Origin: Flavobacteriales bacterium UBA7468
Lineage (GTDB): Bacteria; Bacteroidota; Bacteroidia; Flavobacteriales_D; Crocinitomicaceae
NCBI GenBank assembly: GCA_002478565.1
Contig: DLPC01000007.1
Location: forward strand, 1 to 64,000
Reading direction: 5' to 3'
Length of the DNA: 64,000 nt
Shown: piece after piece, positions 7,972 to 17,339 of the stretch
Layout: each line of letters starts with the position of its first letter
Position numbering within the stretch: the stretch's first letter is position 1
Translations under genes and position numbers: made by a program
The notes under the pieces: model-generated
What the model was told of the DNA's origin: nothing
Seen by the model: only the letters and a program-made list of their open reading frames with translations
The model's database searches: none

Positions 7972-9033
7972 ATGCGCCAGGACCAACTGCCCCTACTCAT
8001 TTCAGGGCCATGTTCGGCCGAAACGCAAGCGCAACTCTTAGCGACAGCGGAGGCCCTTGTTGGGCTTCCGCTGTCTTATTTTAGAGCTGGTATCTGGAAG
8101 CCTCGCACCCAACCCGGCGCGTTCGAAGGAGTCGGAGAAAACGGCCTCAGATGGCTGCAAGAAGTCAAGAAAACCTACGGTTTTAAAATTTGCACAGAAG
8201 TAGCTACAGCCGAACATGTAGCCTTAGCCGAGCAATACGAACTCGATATGGTCTGGATTGGTGCAAGATCAACTGTCAATCCATTTACTGTTCAAGAACT
8301 TGCCGAGGCCCTGCAAGGCAAAAACATTCCGGTAATGGTTAAAAATCCGGTGAACCCAGACCTCAAACTCTGGCTAGGCGCTATTGAAAGACTAGAACGA
8401 CACCAAATCGAAGTAATTGGGGCAATACACAGAGGTTTTTCAGTATACGAAAAGACCAATTACCGCAATAACCCGCATTGGCAAATTGCCATCGACCTTA
8501 AGCAAGAAAGACCTGAGCTGAACCTCATCATGGATCCGTCGCACATAGGCGGAAGATCCAACCTGATTCAACCACTTGCACAACAAGCCCTTGACTTGAA
8601 TTACGACGGGCTCATGATCGAAAGCCACATTGACCCAGACAAAGCCTGGACCGATGCCAAACAACAAATTTCACCCCAAAAACTCAAGGAAATTTACACG
8701 GAGTTGGAACCCAGAAATCCGGCAGCCGTTCAAGCCAATGCCTTGGCTGCTTACCGAGAACAACTCAGTATCATCGATGACTCCTTGATCAATTTATTGC
8801 AACAACGCATGGCCATCTCCAAAGAAATTGGAGTGCACAAACGCCAGCATAACCAGCATATCTTACAAGCACAACGCTGGGAGGAAACCCTCAAGGCCAA
8901 CTTACAAAAAGCGCTAGACAGCGGCTTATCTGAAGAATTTGCCAAACAAATGATCAAAATGCTCCACGAAGAATCATTACGTATTCAGATGGCGGTCAAT
9001 AGTCAAAATAACAATGATCATTCAGGCAAATAA
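7972..9033 (+). CDS. Bifunctional DAHP synthase / chorismate mutase
   Basis: 353 aa. Residues about 1-265 are a KDO8P/DAHP-type (beta subfamily) synthase: LISGPCSAE at the start, FRAGIWKPRT, KICTEVAT, DPSHIGGRSN and GLMIESHIDPDKAWTDA. It condenses phosphoenolpyruvate with erythrose 4-phosphate, the first step of the shikimate pathway. Residues about 265-345 are an AroQ-type helical chorismate mutase (IDDSLINLLQQRMAISKEIG), which converts chorismate to prephenate. In such C-terminal fusions the mutase domain often confers prephenate feedback control on the synthase. The stop overlaps aroA by 20 bp, coupling two steps of aromatic amino acid synthesis. Confidence 0.93.
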   Translation: MRQDQLPLLISGPCSAETQAQLLATAEALVGLPLSYFRAGIWKPRTQPGAFEGVGENGLRWLQEVKKTYGFKICTEVATAEHVALAEQYELDMVWIGARSTVNPFTVQELAEALQGKNIPVMVKNPVNPDLKLWLGAIERLERHQIEVIGAIHRGFSVYEKTNYRNNPHWQIAIDLKQERPELNLIMDPSHIGGRSNLIQPLAQQALDLNYDGLMIESHIDPDKAWTDAKQQISPQKLKEIYTELEPRNPAAVQANALAAYREQLSIIDDSLINLLQQRMAISKEIGVHKRQHNQHILQAQRWEETLKANLQKALDSGLSEEFAKQMIKMLHEESLRIQMAVNSQNNNDHSGK

Positions 9034-10258
9034 GTATGAAGGGCATTTAACTGCGCCGGGCTCAAAGAGTCATGCCCAACGTCTTTTGTTACTTGCCGCA
9101 TTGTCAAAAGAAAGCAGCACTATTCAAAATTTTGACAACTCGGCAGACAACCTTTCTACGCTTGCTGCACTGCGACAATTGAACCACAAGCTTCGTTTGG
9201 AAGGTACGCAAGTTCTTGTCGAACCCTTACCATACAAAAATGCCCAAATTGATATCCAAATTGGCGAAAGCGGTTTTGGTCTCAGGACACTCGCTTTTGT
9301 AGGACACTGTTTTGCGAGTTCCTACAGCATCAATGGTGTTGGTTCCTTATTAACAAGAACACATTGGGCAACCATCAATACGCTCGAGGCCTTGGGGTTA
9401 GAAATACAGCACAATGACGGAAAATTACCCTTACAAATTTCCGGAAGCATTCAAAATTTTCGATTATCCGTGGACGGTTCTTCGGGTTCACAACATGTTT
9501 CGGGCCTGTTTATGTTGGCTTCACAAATTAACGGATCCTGGGAAATCACTGTTGAGCATCTTAAGAGTGCGCCATATTTCTATTGGACACTAGCAACACT
9601 GCGCCAAGCTGGCTTTGTTTATGAATTAAAGGAACGCACCTATTTCTTTGAAGGTGCACAAGAATTGCATTTAAAAAATGCTACCATCGAGGGTGACTGG
9701 AGCAGCGTAGCTGCACATTTGGTTGGAGCAGCCATCAGCGGCTCGATTCACGTATCAGGACTTTTGGCAGACAGCCTGCAGGCCGATCGCGGTCTTTTAA
9801 AAATTCTCTGTGCATTTGGAGCTGAAATCAAGTGGGAAAATGGCGTTTTAACGGTAACACAAGCAAAAGAAGCCAATGGCTTTCAGACAGATATCAATGA
9901 CCACCCTGATTTATTTCCTGTTTTAGTCATATTAGCATGTGCCGCAATAGGAGTTTCGCGTATCCAAGGAATTCAGCGACTTCAAAACAAAGAATCAGAC
10001 CGACTCGCTGCGATGTGTGCTGCCCTCGAAGCCTGGAAAATCCAATATGAGATCAAAGACGATCAAATCACTATTTGGGGAAAGGGCAAGTTACCTTTTG
10101 CTGAATTGAATAGTTATAACGATCACCGCATTGCAATGGCGATTTGTATGGCGAGCCTATTGAGCGAAAACGGACAAGCGATCAACGAAATGCACTGCCT
10201 CAAGAAATCGTATCCTGGTTTCTATGAAGATTTTCTGGCGCTCAGTAAGGGTGAATAG
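9014..10258 (+). CDS. aroA: 3-phosphoshikimate 1-carboxyvinyltransferase (EPSP synthase)
   Basis: 414 aa, slightly short for the family (about 430). Substrate-binding landmarks are present: APGSKSHAQR at the N-terminus, ESGFGLRTLAF, NDHPDLFPVL with the catalytic Asp, KESDRLAAM and YNDHRIAMA. The glycine loop usually written GNAGTAMR is here ESGFGLRTL, a divergent form. The enzyme joins phosphoenolpyruvate to shikimate 3-phosphate in the cytoplasm. It overlaps the DAHP synthase-chorismate mutase gene by 20 bp, which implies translational coupling in an aromatic operon that also includes rny upstream. Confidence 0.94.
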   Translation: MIIQANKYEGHLTAPGSKSHAQRLLLLAALSKESSTIQNFDNSADNLSTLAALRQLNHKLRLEGTQVLVEPLPYKNAQIDIQIGESGFGLRTLAFVGHCFASSYSINGVGSLLTRTHWATINTLEALGLEIQHNDGKLPLQISGSIQNFRLSVDGSSGSQHVSGLFMLASQINGSWEITVEHLKSAPYFYWTLATLRQAGFVYELKERTYFFEGAQELHLKNATIEGDWSSVAAHLVGAAISGSIHVSGLLADSLQADRGLLKILCAFGAEIKWENGVLTVTQAKEANGFQTDINDHPDLFPVLVILACAAIGVSRIQGIQRLQNKESDRLAAMCAALEAWKIQYEIKDDQITIWGKGKLPFAELNSYNDHRIAMAICMASLLSENGQAINEMHCLKKSYPGFYEDFLALSKGE

Positions 10259-10284
10259 AAGAGTCATCTGAACGATTTTTCTCC

Positions 10285-10851
10285 TTAATTACTTTGCATA
10301 ATATATTGCTCAAAGGTAAGATCGAGTCTTGAAAGACGCGCTTTGATATCCTTTTTCTTAGCGGCTTCTACTTTTGGGTCCTTGAGCAATAAATTATAAT
10401 ACTTACGAACCATTGCGGTATCTCTGGGCTCATTGATGTCGTAGGAGCTCCCTAAACTTTCAATAACCAATAGGCGGTTTTTATAATTCGGAAAGCGCTG
10501 TAATAAAGTGTCTGCATAGGCGCGAGCTTCTCTTGGCGCGGCCATGCTTTCGTAAATCATGTGCGTTTTAAAAATGTAATCGGCACTTGAGGTGTCTTGT
10601 GGGAAAGCTTGAAAGTATGCTTTGTAACGGTTTACCAACTCGATTTGAGCCAAGCTCGTGATATCTTTGGCTTTTTCAGGATCCATTTGCAACTTGCTGA
10701 GTGAATCTTCATAGGTTTGAATGGCTTCTTTTAACGTTTCTTTTTTGCCCTTTTCAGTAGCATTGGTGCCACAAGATGTTAAAAATATACCTGTTAAAAA
10801 CAACAAAGCTAGGCTTCGTTTTGAATTGAAAAATGTACCAATGATTTTCAT
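10285..10851 (-). CDS. Lipoprotein with helical repeat-like body
   Basis: 188 aa. A type II signal peptide with lipobox LTSC (residues about 24-27) predicts a lipid-anchored periplasmic or outer-membrane protein. The rest is helical, with segments such as SADYIFKTHMIYESMAAPREARAYADTLL and YYNLLLKDPKVEAAKKKDI that look like tetratricopeptide repeats, although I cannot assign full TPR units. The start overlaps the def stop by 4 bp (10848-10851), so it is translationally coupled to peptide deformylase. Function unknown; similar small TPR lipoproteins next to def may be a lineage-specific arrangement. Confidence 0.8.
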   Translation of the reverse strand: MKIIGTFFNSKRSLALLFLTGIFLTSCGTNATEKGKKETLKEAIQTYEDSLSKLQMDPEKAKDITSLAQIELVNRYKAYFQAFPQDTSSADYIFKTHMIYESMAAPREARAYADTLLQRFPNYKNRLLVIESLGSSYDINEPRDTAMVRKYYNLLLKDPKVEAAKKKDIKARLSRLDLTFEQYIMQSN

Positions 10852-11447
10852 ATTAAACGTTGTTTTTTATGTCCTGGGAAACTCATTTTATAATCAACAT
10901 TGATGGCGCCAATGGTAATATTTCCTAGTCGTTTAGTCAACAATTTTTTCTTCAACGGACTCAGGTGGTCAGTAAATAAAATCCCCTCAATGTGGTCGTA
11001 TTCATGTTGAATAATACGAGCGGCGTATCCTTCGTAAGTTTCTTCATGAAATACCCAATTTTCATCATAATACGTAATGACTAACTTTTCATGACGCGTG
11101 ACATTTTCGCGAATACCGGGAATTGACAAACAACCCTCTTGAAAAGCCCACTTATCGCCACTCTCTTCTTCGATGATCGGATTGATGAAAACTTTCTTAA
11201 AATGCTCAATTCCTTCCGCTTTTGGGTCTGGTTCGTCGTCCTCTTCATCGGCAAATGGGCTACCATCTACAATGAACAAACGAATGCTCTTGCCAATTTG
11301 TGGGGCCGCAAGACCTACGCCTTTGGCATGATACATCGTTTCGAACATATCGGCAATGAGTTTTTGTAAGTCAGGATACTGCTCGTCAATTTCAACAGCT
11401 TCTTTTTTCAATACTGGATCGCCGTAAGCTACAACAGGTAAAATCAT
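10848..11447 (-). CDS. def: Peptide deformylase
   Basis: 199 aa. The three signature motifs are present: GVGLAAPQIG (motif I), EGCLSIPG (motif II, metal-binding Cys) and HEYDHIEG (motif III, HExxH-type metal site). The enzyme removes the formyl group from nascent proteins. An acidic insert (ADEEDDEPDPKAEG, residues about 78-91) lies between motifs I and II, which I regard as typical for Bacteroidota deformylases. It lies between ruvX and the lipoprotein gene, in a leftward operon. Confidence 0.97.
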   Translation of the reverse strand: MILPVVAYGDPVLKKEAVEIDEQYPDLQKLIADMFETMYHAKGVGLAAPQIGKSIRLFIVDGSPFADEEDDEPDPKAEGIEHFKKVFINPIIEEESGDKWAFQEGCLSIPGIRENVTRHEKLVITYYDENWVFHEETYEGYAARIIQHEYDHIEGILFTDHLSPLKKKLLTKRLGNITIGAINVDYKMSFPGHKKQRLI

Positions 11448-11466
11448 GCTACAAATTTAGTAAGGA

Positions 11467-11877
11467 TTAGCTTTGACTCAGATAATCTTGCAAAATGAGT
11501 GCGGCTGCCACTTGGTCTATAAGGGTTTTGTCTTGTTTTTTCTTTTTGCTTCCGGTCATTGATATGGCTTGACTAGCCATTTTTGAAGAATAACGCTCAT
11601 CCATTAAATGTATAGTGAGGGTAGGATATTTTGCCTCTAGAAATAATTTCAAGTTGCGCACATTTTCAGTAACGTGAGAGTCAGAGCCGTCGAGACGTGT
11701 CGGGTACCCGAGTATAATTTCATGAATCTTTCTTTTAGGAATTTCGATCTCTAACCATTTTTCTAAGGTTTCTGAACCAATTGTAGTGAGCGGGCTCGCA
11801 ATAATTCGGTTGGCATCACTAATTGCTAAGCCACAACGCTTCAGGCCAAAATCTATACATAATACCACTGACATCAT
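11467..11877 (-). CDS. ruvX: Putative Holliday junction resolvase RuvX/YqgF
   Basis: 136 aa, normal for this RNase H-fold family. Seen motifs are CIDFGLKRCGLAISD (first catalytic Asp), GYPTRLDGSD, MDERYSS (second acidic residue) and DQVAAALILQDYL (last Asp). Homologues are implicated in Holliday-junction resolution or in processing of the 16S rRNA 5' precursor, and the sequence cannot decide between these. Two adjacent ATG codons at 11877 and 11874 are possible starts. It lies 19 bp upstream of def on the same strand. Confidence 0.93.
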   Translation of the reverse strand: MMSVVLCIDFGLKRCGLAISDANRIIASPLTTIGSETLEKWLEIEIPKRKIHEIILGYPTRLDGSDSHVTENVRNLKLFLEAKYPTLTIHLMDERYSSKMASQAISMTGSKKKKQDKTLIDQVAAALILQDYLSQS

Positions 11878-11963
11878 TCAAAATTACGGAGTTTATCGCA
11901 TAATTATATCGTGAGGATTAATTTCCTAAATGTATCAAAGAAGTATTTGTAATTTCGTATTGT

Positions 11964-12764
11964 ATGCGCAAAAGATTTTTTTTTACCGGACTTTTCATGA
12001 TGGTGCTGCTATTTGCTTGTCAAGAGAATGATAAACAAACAACAGCGCCTATTTTTGACCATCACGGCAATCAATTTACACAACCTTTTGATGGGCTTGA
12101 AGCATTTTTGAACTACCAAGAAAAAATCGAAAACAAAAATGACCTTCAAAAACTCAAATCTCTTCTCTTTACAGAAAGAAACGGCAATACAATTCAGTCA
12201 GAGGCATTTCTTGAAAAAAATGGCGACATCGCCAAAGCCCTACTCCATCAAACAACAACCAATGGGCAGCAAATTCAATATACCTTTTACTTTCTCAAAG
12301 GTGTATTGAGTATGGCAGAAGTTAATTTCAGTCAGGTTTCAAAGAATTTTAGTTACCATGTATTCTTCAATGCAGCACAAAGCCCTATTGCCACCTACAT
12401 GCACCGTGTGGTTGATGCTGAAGTTGAAGACACCCATCCTTGGACACTTTGCAAACCCCAACCCTGGCTCAACAAGGTCATTGAAAAAAGCCTGCGTCAA
12501 CTATCCGAGATGCAAAACCAAGAAGGCGCTTTTGAATTACACTTTCTAGGTTTCAATGAAGCTTTCAATAAAAAATTCATCGAATTCGGCAATACAAACT
12601 ACAGTACCAACCTGGCCTACATCGACCAAGAAACACTTGTTCAACAAATGAAAAAATCACCCCAAACCTACCAATCAAAAATCTTCCAAATACAATTCGA
12701 AGAAATCACCGAAGCATCCGGCTTCAGTTATCAGTTGTTGACGGAGATTCTATTGAAGCATTAA
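11964..12764 (+). CDS. Lipoprotein of unknown function
   Basis: 266 aa. The N-terminus (MRKRFFFTGLFMMVLLFAC) is a lipoprotein signal with the acceptor Cys at residue 19, followed by charged QENDKQ. The mature part has mixed beta and helical sequence and no motif I recognise; it contains one further cysteine, in TLCKPQPWLNK. It lies 75 bp before the start of an outer-membrane TonB-type barrel on the same strand and could be part of that envelope unit, though nothing in the sequence shows a shared substrate. ATG 11964 is chosen because it directly starts the signal sequence. Confidence 0.75.
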   Translation: MRKRFFFTGLFMMVLLFACQENDKQTTAPIFDHHGNQFTQPFDGLEAFLNYQEKIENKNDLQKLKSLLFTERNGNTIQSEAFLEKNGDIAKALLHQTTTNGQQIQYTFYFLKGVLSMAEVNFSQVSKNFSYHVFFNAAQSPIATYMHRVVDAEVEDTHPWTLCKPQPWLNKVIEKSLRQLSEMQNQEGAFELHFLGFNEAFNKKFIEFGNTNYSTNLAYIDQETLVQQMKKSPQTYQSKIFQIQFEEITEASGFSYQLLTEILLKH

Positions 12765-12839
12765 ATAAATTTATTATGTTGCTTCATGCAACAAATACTA
12801 GGGTTTCTTCGTCTTAACTACTTGTACTTACCTTTTTTC

Positions 12840-15587
12840 ATGAAAAAACTAATACTTCTCCTTATTCTTTTAGCTGTTTCTCCGCTTTACTTTGGACAAA
12901 ATGTCAAGGTGAGTGGGCGTTTGGTAGATACCAGCGGAACAGCTGCCATCAAAGAAGCCAGCATTATGGCGATCCGCTTACGTGACTCCGTTTTACTCAA
13001 GTATACCCGAAGTAATCAAAATGGTGAGTTTGTTTTGCAAGATCTTCCCATAGACTCTTTTCAAGTAGTCATTGAGCACCGCAATTGGACACCGCGCAGT
13101 GTTTATATCATGGCTTCCAAACAAAAAACAACCTTTGACTTACCAGATATCAGACTCTTTCCCAAAATTCAAGAGGTCAAAGAAATCGTTGTGACCAAAA
13201 ATAGAAACGCCATGTATTTCAATGGCGATACCTTGGTGTTTGTAGCCGATTCATTCAAAGTAGCAGAAAATGCAGTTGTGGAAGACTTACTTAAAAAATT
13301 GCCAGGCATCAAAGTGGAAGATGACGGGTCCTTGACCTCCCAAGGAAAAGAAATTAGTAAGGTACTTGTTGATGGCGATGAGTTTTTTGGCTCCGACCCT
13401 ACCATTGCCACGAAAAACTTGGCAGCTAAAGGTGTAGAATCTGTTCAGGTTTACGAAAAGAAAAACGAAGATGCCGCTGCAGGCGAAGACGACAAAATTC
13501 AAGTACTCGACCTCCGGCTCAAAGAAGATGCCAAAAAAGGCTACTTTGGAAAGGCCACTGCTGCCTCTGATTTCAATCAAGGAGCTGCCGACAAGGCATT
13601 TTATGAGAGCGAAGTACTTTTCAATAAATTCAATAAGTCGCAAAAAATCTCAGTTTTTATGTTGGCTTCCAATACCCCGAAATCTAGTTTAGGTTTTGGC
13701 GACATGAATAAATTTGGTCTGGATAATGAACTCAACGATAGCGGTCTGAATTTCTGGGATAGAGATTCAAGGGGGAATAATTCAGGGATACCTCAAACCT
13801 TAAAAACAGGTGTATATTATACCGATCGCCTATCCAAGAAAGTAAAAATTGGAATGAACTATGCTTACTATCAGAGTGAGTTACAAGCAAACTCGAGTAG
13901 TCAGTCACAGTACTTTTTGGCCGATAGCTCTTATTACACCAAAGACTCTGCAAATAACCAATCGCTCTCGACTTCTCATCGACTCAACCTGACCCTGAGC
14001 ATCGACATTGATTCGCTCACAAAATTGGAAATCAAACCCAATTTACATATCGATGGTGGTGAGCAAAACAATACTTCAGTCCAAGACTTTAGAAACAATA
14101 GCTTTGATTCATATTTGCTGACCAACGTCAATAATAACTATGTCTCAACCGGACTCACCAGCCGTTCTGAGGCTACATTACGAAGAAAATTTGGCAAACC
14201 AGACCGCGAACTAGAAGCAAAATATGTTTTGAATTACAACCAAAATGCTTCTCAAGGTGGGCTCAAAACCAATACTACCAATCTTTTCCTTGATACCATA
14301 ATTGATCAGCAAAAAACCAATGAAAATATCAGTTCTACACACTACTCTACCCTTACTTATACTGAGCCACTGACCAAAAGCTTAACGCTCATTACAGAAT
14401 ATTTCCTAGAACTTGGTACTTCTGGGCAAAACCGCTACACCTATAATCAAGATCCATTCAGTGGCCAGTTTTCTGTCTTGGATAGTCTTTTCACCAATGA
14501 CTTTCAAAACGAGCGCCTTCAACAACGCGGAACTGTCTTACTTAACTATAATTACAAAAATCACCAATTTAAAGGAGGCATGGGCTATCGAAATATTCAA
14601 ATTGCCAACGCTAATCAATTTACAGGTGCAGTTATCAATCAAGATATTTCAAATTTCTTGCCGACCTTCTCTTATCAGTTCAAGCCTAGCATGGCTAAAA
14701 GAATTAATATCAGGTACAATACGTATTCTGCACCACCAAGTGCCAATGACTTACAGCCTGTAAGAGATAACACCAATCCTAACCGCATCCAAGAAGGTAA
14801 CCCAGACCTCAAGCCAAACTACCAACACCAAATTAATTTTAATGCCAATGTTTGGCAAGCCATGACGGGTCGTTATTTATGGTCTGGTGGAACTGCAACC
14901 TTTACTCAAAATGCTTTTGCCAACAGCACTAGTTTTGATGCCCTAGGACGCACTATTTCCAAAACAATCAATGTAGACGGCAATATGTTTGCAACTGTTT
15001 ATGCCGGTGGTGGCTATCCGATCTTGAATAGAAAACTCACTTTTGAGCCAAGCATGAACGCATCATATATCAGAAATAACAATTTCATTAATGGCGATCT
15101 CAATACCACGAGCACCACAACGATCAGTGGTGCCTTTTCGATTGAACTGAGTCTAGATAGCTTAGAGATGGGCATTGGAACAGATTATACTTATGTGAAT
15201 CCTGTCACCACCTTAAATAGCTTTTCAAACCAACCCTACTCGACTCAAAATTATTTCATGAATGGCGATTGGCGCTTGCCAGCGCATTTCCGTTTCAAAT
15301 GGGAACTCAATTATACCTTGAACAGAGGTCGTGCCGCGGAATTTAACCGAGATTTCTTCATCGTCGACCTCGAGCTTCAAAAAGCTTTCTTGAACAATGA
15401 AAACCTCATCTTGGGCTTTTCGATCAATGACCTACTCAATCAAAATATCAACTTGCAAAGAACGGTTTCAAGCAACATGATTACCGACAACTACACGCGC
15501 ATCATTTCGCGTTATTTCTTAGTGAGACTTACTTATAAATTCAATAACAACAAGACCCGTGAAGAAGATTTTCGCATGTGGCATTAG
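12840..15587 (+). CDS. TonB-dependent receptor-like outer membrane beta-barrel
   Basis: 915 aa from ATG 12840. The frame opens at 12786, but the ATG at 12840 starts a clean signal peptide (MKKLILLLILLAVSPLYFGQ). Next come a carboxypeptidase-regulatory-like beta domain (residues about 23-115, VSGRLVDTSGTAAIKEASI) and a plug-like domain (about 120-235, VEDLLKKLPGIKVEDDGSL, VLVDGDEFFG). The rest is long beta-barrel sequence ending in aromatic-rich strands. This is the outer-membrane beta-barrel family 3 architecture of Bacteroidota, TonB-linked in several members. The substrate is unknown. The following GLPGLI gene starts 29 bp before its end, a pairing common in Flavobacteriia. Confidence 0.9.
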   Translation: MKKLILLLILLAVSPLYFGQNVKVSGRLVDTSGTAAIKEASIMAIRLRDSVLLKYTRSNQNGEFVLQDLPIDSFQVVIEHRNWTPRSVYIMASKQKTTFDLPDIRLFPKIQEVKEIVVTKNRNAMYFNGDTLVFVADSFKVAENAVVEDLLKKLPGIKVEDDGSLTSQGKEISKVLVDGDEFFGSDPTIATKNLAAKGVESVQVYEKKNEDAAAGEDDKIQVLDLRLKEDAKKGYFGKATAASDFNQGAADKAFYESEVLFNKFNKSQKISVFMLASNTPKSSLGFGDMNKFGLDNELNDSGLNFWDRDSRGNNSGIPQTLKTGVYYTDRLSKKVKIGMNYAYYQSELQANSSSQSQYFLADSSYYTKDSANNQSLSTSHRLNLTLSIDIDSLTKLEIKPNLHIDGGEQNNTSVQDFRNNSFDSYLLTNVNNNYVSTGLTSRSEATLRRKFGKPDRELEAKYVLNYNQNASQGGLKTNTTNLFLDTIIDQQKTNENISSTHYSTLTYTEPLTKSLTLITEYFLELGTSGQNRYTYNQDPFSGQFSVLDSLFTNDFQNERLQQRGTVLLNYNYKNHQFKGGMGYRNIQIANANQFTGAVINQDISNFLPTFSYQFKPSMAKRINIRYNTYSAPPSANDLQPVRDNTNPNRIQEGNPDLKPNYQHQINFNANVWQAMTGRYLWSGGTATFTQNAFANSTSFDALGRTISKTINVDGNMFATVYAGGGYPILNRKLTFEPSMNASYIRNNNFINGDLNTTSTTTISGAFSIELSLDSLEMGIGTDYTYVNPVTTLNSFSNQPYSTQNYFMNGDWRLPAHFRFKWELNYTLNRGRAAEFNRDFFIVDLELQKAFLNNENLILGFSINDLLNQNINLQRTVSSNMITDNYTRIISRYFLVRLTYKFNNNKTREEDFRMWH

Positions 15588-16287
15588 TGCCTTGTTGCTC
15601 AGCTTGCAAGCTTGGGCGCAAACAGAATATATTCACGCCGGTAAAATTACTTTTGAAAGGCGTACCAACCTTGAAAAGCGCTTTACCGACCAACGCATGA
15701 AGCGCTTTGTGACCGAAGAGAATAAAATTCGGATCGAACCCTTTTATTTGTATTTCAATGATACCGCATCTTTGTTTCAGGTTGCAGAAATGAATCAGCC
15801 TGAAGAAATGGCTTGGCTGACTACCAAAAATGCGTATGCACAAAATTTAAAGGAGAGTCAGCAACTCATGATGCTCGCGGTGTTTGGTCAAAACGTTTAC
15901 GTTCAGGATAGCCTCCCAGAGCGTACCTGGAAAATTACAGATAGCAAAAGATCAATTTGTGGTTATGAATGTCGCAAAGCGATTTACCAAAAAAACGACA
16001 GCACGCGTCTATACGCGTGGTACACACCAATGCTCACACCATCTGTTGGGCCTGAAGGTTTTTGTGGCTTACCCGGAACTATTTTAGGCCTTGCAACAGA
16101 AGATGGTGGCATTGTTTACTTTGCCAAAAAAATTGAACTCATCGAGCCCAAAAAAGAAGAACTGCTGCTGAATCCGGGCAAAAACAAAGTTTTCACAATC
16201 AATGAACTTCGGGCGAAAATTGAAAAAGAATATGGTTCTACCCCTTGGGGTAAGCGCCTGTTTGACGATATTTTCCGTTGGTTGTAA
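15559..16287 (+). CDS. GLPGLI-family exported protein
   Basis: 242 aa, with GTG as start (MKKIFACGISALLLSLQAWAQ is a clear signal peptide). The motif FCGLPGTILGL near residue 171 is the family hallmark, and KRSICGYECRKAIY with two Cys and YAWYTPMLTPSVGP precede it, in the usual order. GLPGLI proteins are secreted or periplasmic, have unknown biochemical function, and are often encoded next to TonB-dependent barrels. The overlap with the barrel gene suggests coupled expression and a shared transport task. Confidence 0.9.
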   Translation: MKKIFACGISALLLSLQAWAQTEYIHAGKITFERRTNLEKRFTDQRMKRFVTEENKIRIEPFYLYFNDTASLFQVAEMNQPEEMAWLTTKNAYAQNLKESQQLMMLAVFGQNVYVQDSLPERTWKITDSKRSICGYECRKAIYQKNDSTRLYAWYTPMLTPSVGPEGFCGLPGTILGLATEDGGIVYFAKKIELIEPKKEELLLNPGKNKVFTINELRAKIEKEYGSTPWGKRLFDDIFRWL

Positions 16288-16321
16288 CCAAACCTTTTGT
16301 CCTATTTTCTGTTCTGCTTGA

Positions 16322-17287
16322 ATGAAAACACTCGTTAGCTATACCGAGCTCATTGAAAACGCCCTTAGCGATTTCAACTTACCGCAACAACCTGCTCAAC
16401 TTTATGATCCGCTGCGTTATTTCCTGACCCTCGGCGGAAAAAGGATGCGACCAATTCTAACGCTTTTGGCTACAGAAGCTTTCGGAAAAAATGCAAAAGA
16501 TGGTATACACGCTGCACTTGCAGTCGAGCTTTTTCATAATTTTTCCTTGATTCACGATGATATCATGGATGCGGCACCATTGCGTAGAGGGCAGCATACC
16601 GTCCATGAAAAATGGAATACCAATATTGCCATACTTTCTGGCGATGTTTTGCTTGTGAAAGCTTATGAATGTCTAGGAAAATATGACGCAAACATTTTTA
16701 AAAACCTTTTTGCTGTCTTTAACCAAACCGCAATTGAAGTCTGTGAAGGCCAACAATACGACATGGATTTTGAGCAACGCAACGACGTCTCAGAAGAGGA
16801 CTATATCGAAATGATCCGTCTCAAAACTTCGGTTTTACTAGGTTGTGCGCTAGAACTTGGGGCAATAATTGGAGGTGCAGACTTATCTGAAGCTCAAAAA
16901 ATATATCGCTTTGGTGAACAACTTGGACTCGCTTTTCAAATCCAAGATGACCTCCTGGATTTATTCGGAACAGAAGCGCAAGTTGGAAAGCAAATTGGCG
17001 GGGATGTTTTAGCCAATAAAAAAACGTTGCTTTCCATAGCTGCCAAACGCCTAGCAAGCCCCGAACAAAGATTGACCCTCAAGGAAATTGAGCAGGTTAA
17101 AAATGATACAGATAAAATTGCCCGAACACAGAAAATCTACCAAGAGCTAGGTGCTAAATCATATTGTGAAACCAAAATGAATAACTTCCACCAAGAGGCC
17201 CTTCAAGCCCTCGACCTTATTGAGAGCAAACATTCAAAGGCGGCATTTTACGACTTAGCAGAATTTTTGCTCAATCGTGCGCATTAA
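16322..17287 (+). CDS. Polyprenyl diphosphate synthase
   Basis: 321 aa. First aspartate-rich motif LIHDDIMD (residues about 78-85) and second FQIQDDLLD (about 211-219) bind Mg and the diphosphate; GGKRMRP near residue 38 binds isopentenyl diphosphate. The class is trans-isoprenyl chain-elongating synthases. The length and the small residues just upstream of the first motif fit medium to long chain products such as those for menaquinone, but product length cannot be read reliably here. The 3' end at 17287 is 23 bp from the -7 box of the next gene. Confidence 0.93.
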   Translation: MKTLVSYTELIENALSDFNLPQQPAQLYDPLRYFLTLGGKRMRPILTLLATEAFGKNAKDGIHAALAVELFHNFSLIHDDIMDAAPLRRGQHTVHEKWNTNIAILSGDVLLVKAYECLGKYDANIFKNLFAVFNQTAIEVCEGQQYDMDFEQRNDVSEEDYIEMIRLKTSVLLGCALELGAIIGGADLSEAQKIYRFGEQLGLAFQIQDDLLDLFGTEAQVGKQIGGDVLANKKTLLSIAAKRLASPEQRLTLKEIEQVKNDTDKIARTQKIYQELGAKSYCETKMNNFHQEALQALDLIESKHSKAAFYDLAEFLLNRAH

Positions 17288-17310
17288 AAAGCATTTTGTA
17301 GCATTTTCGT

Positions 17311-17318
17311 TATATTTG
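17311..17318 (+). promoter_or_regulatory. Putative -7 box for the T9SS cargo gene
   Basis: TATATTTG matches TAnnTTTG. It lies 21 nt upstream of the ATG at 17340 and between the polyprenyl synthase stop and that gene, so the cargo gene probably has its own strong promoter. No good -33 match at normal spacing was seen. Confidence 0.55.
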
Positions 17319-17339
17319 TGGGAATCTAAATTTTCAACA

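Noticed and set aside
17277..17339. Extended start of the T9SS cargo gene at 17277
   Set aside because: This start lies within the polyprenyl synthase gene, and ATG 17340 begins a clear signal peptide right after the -7 box.
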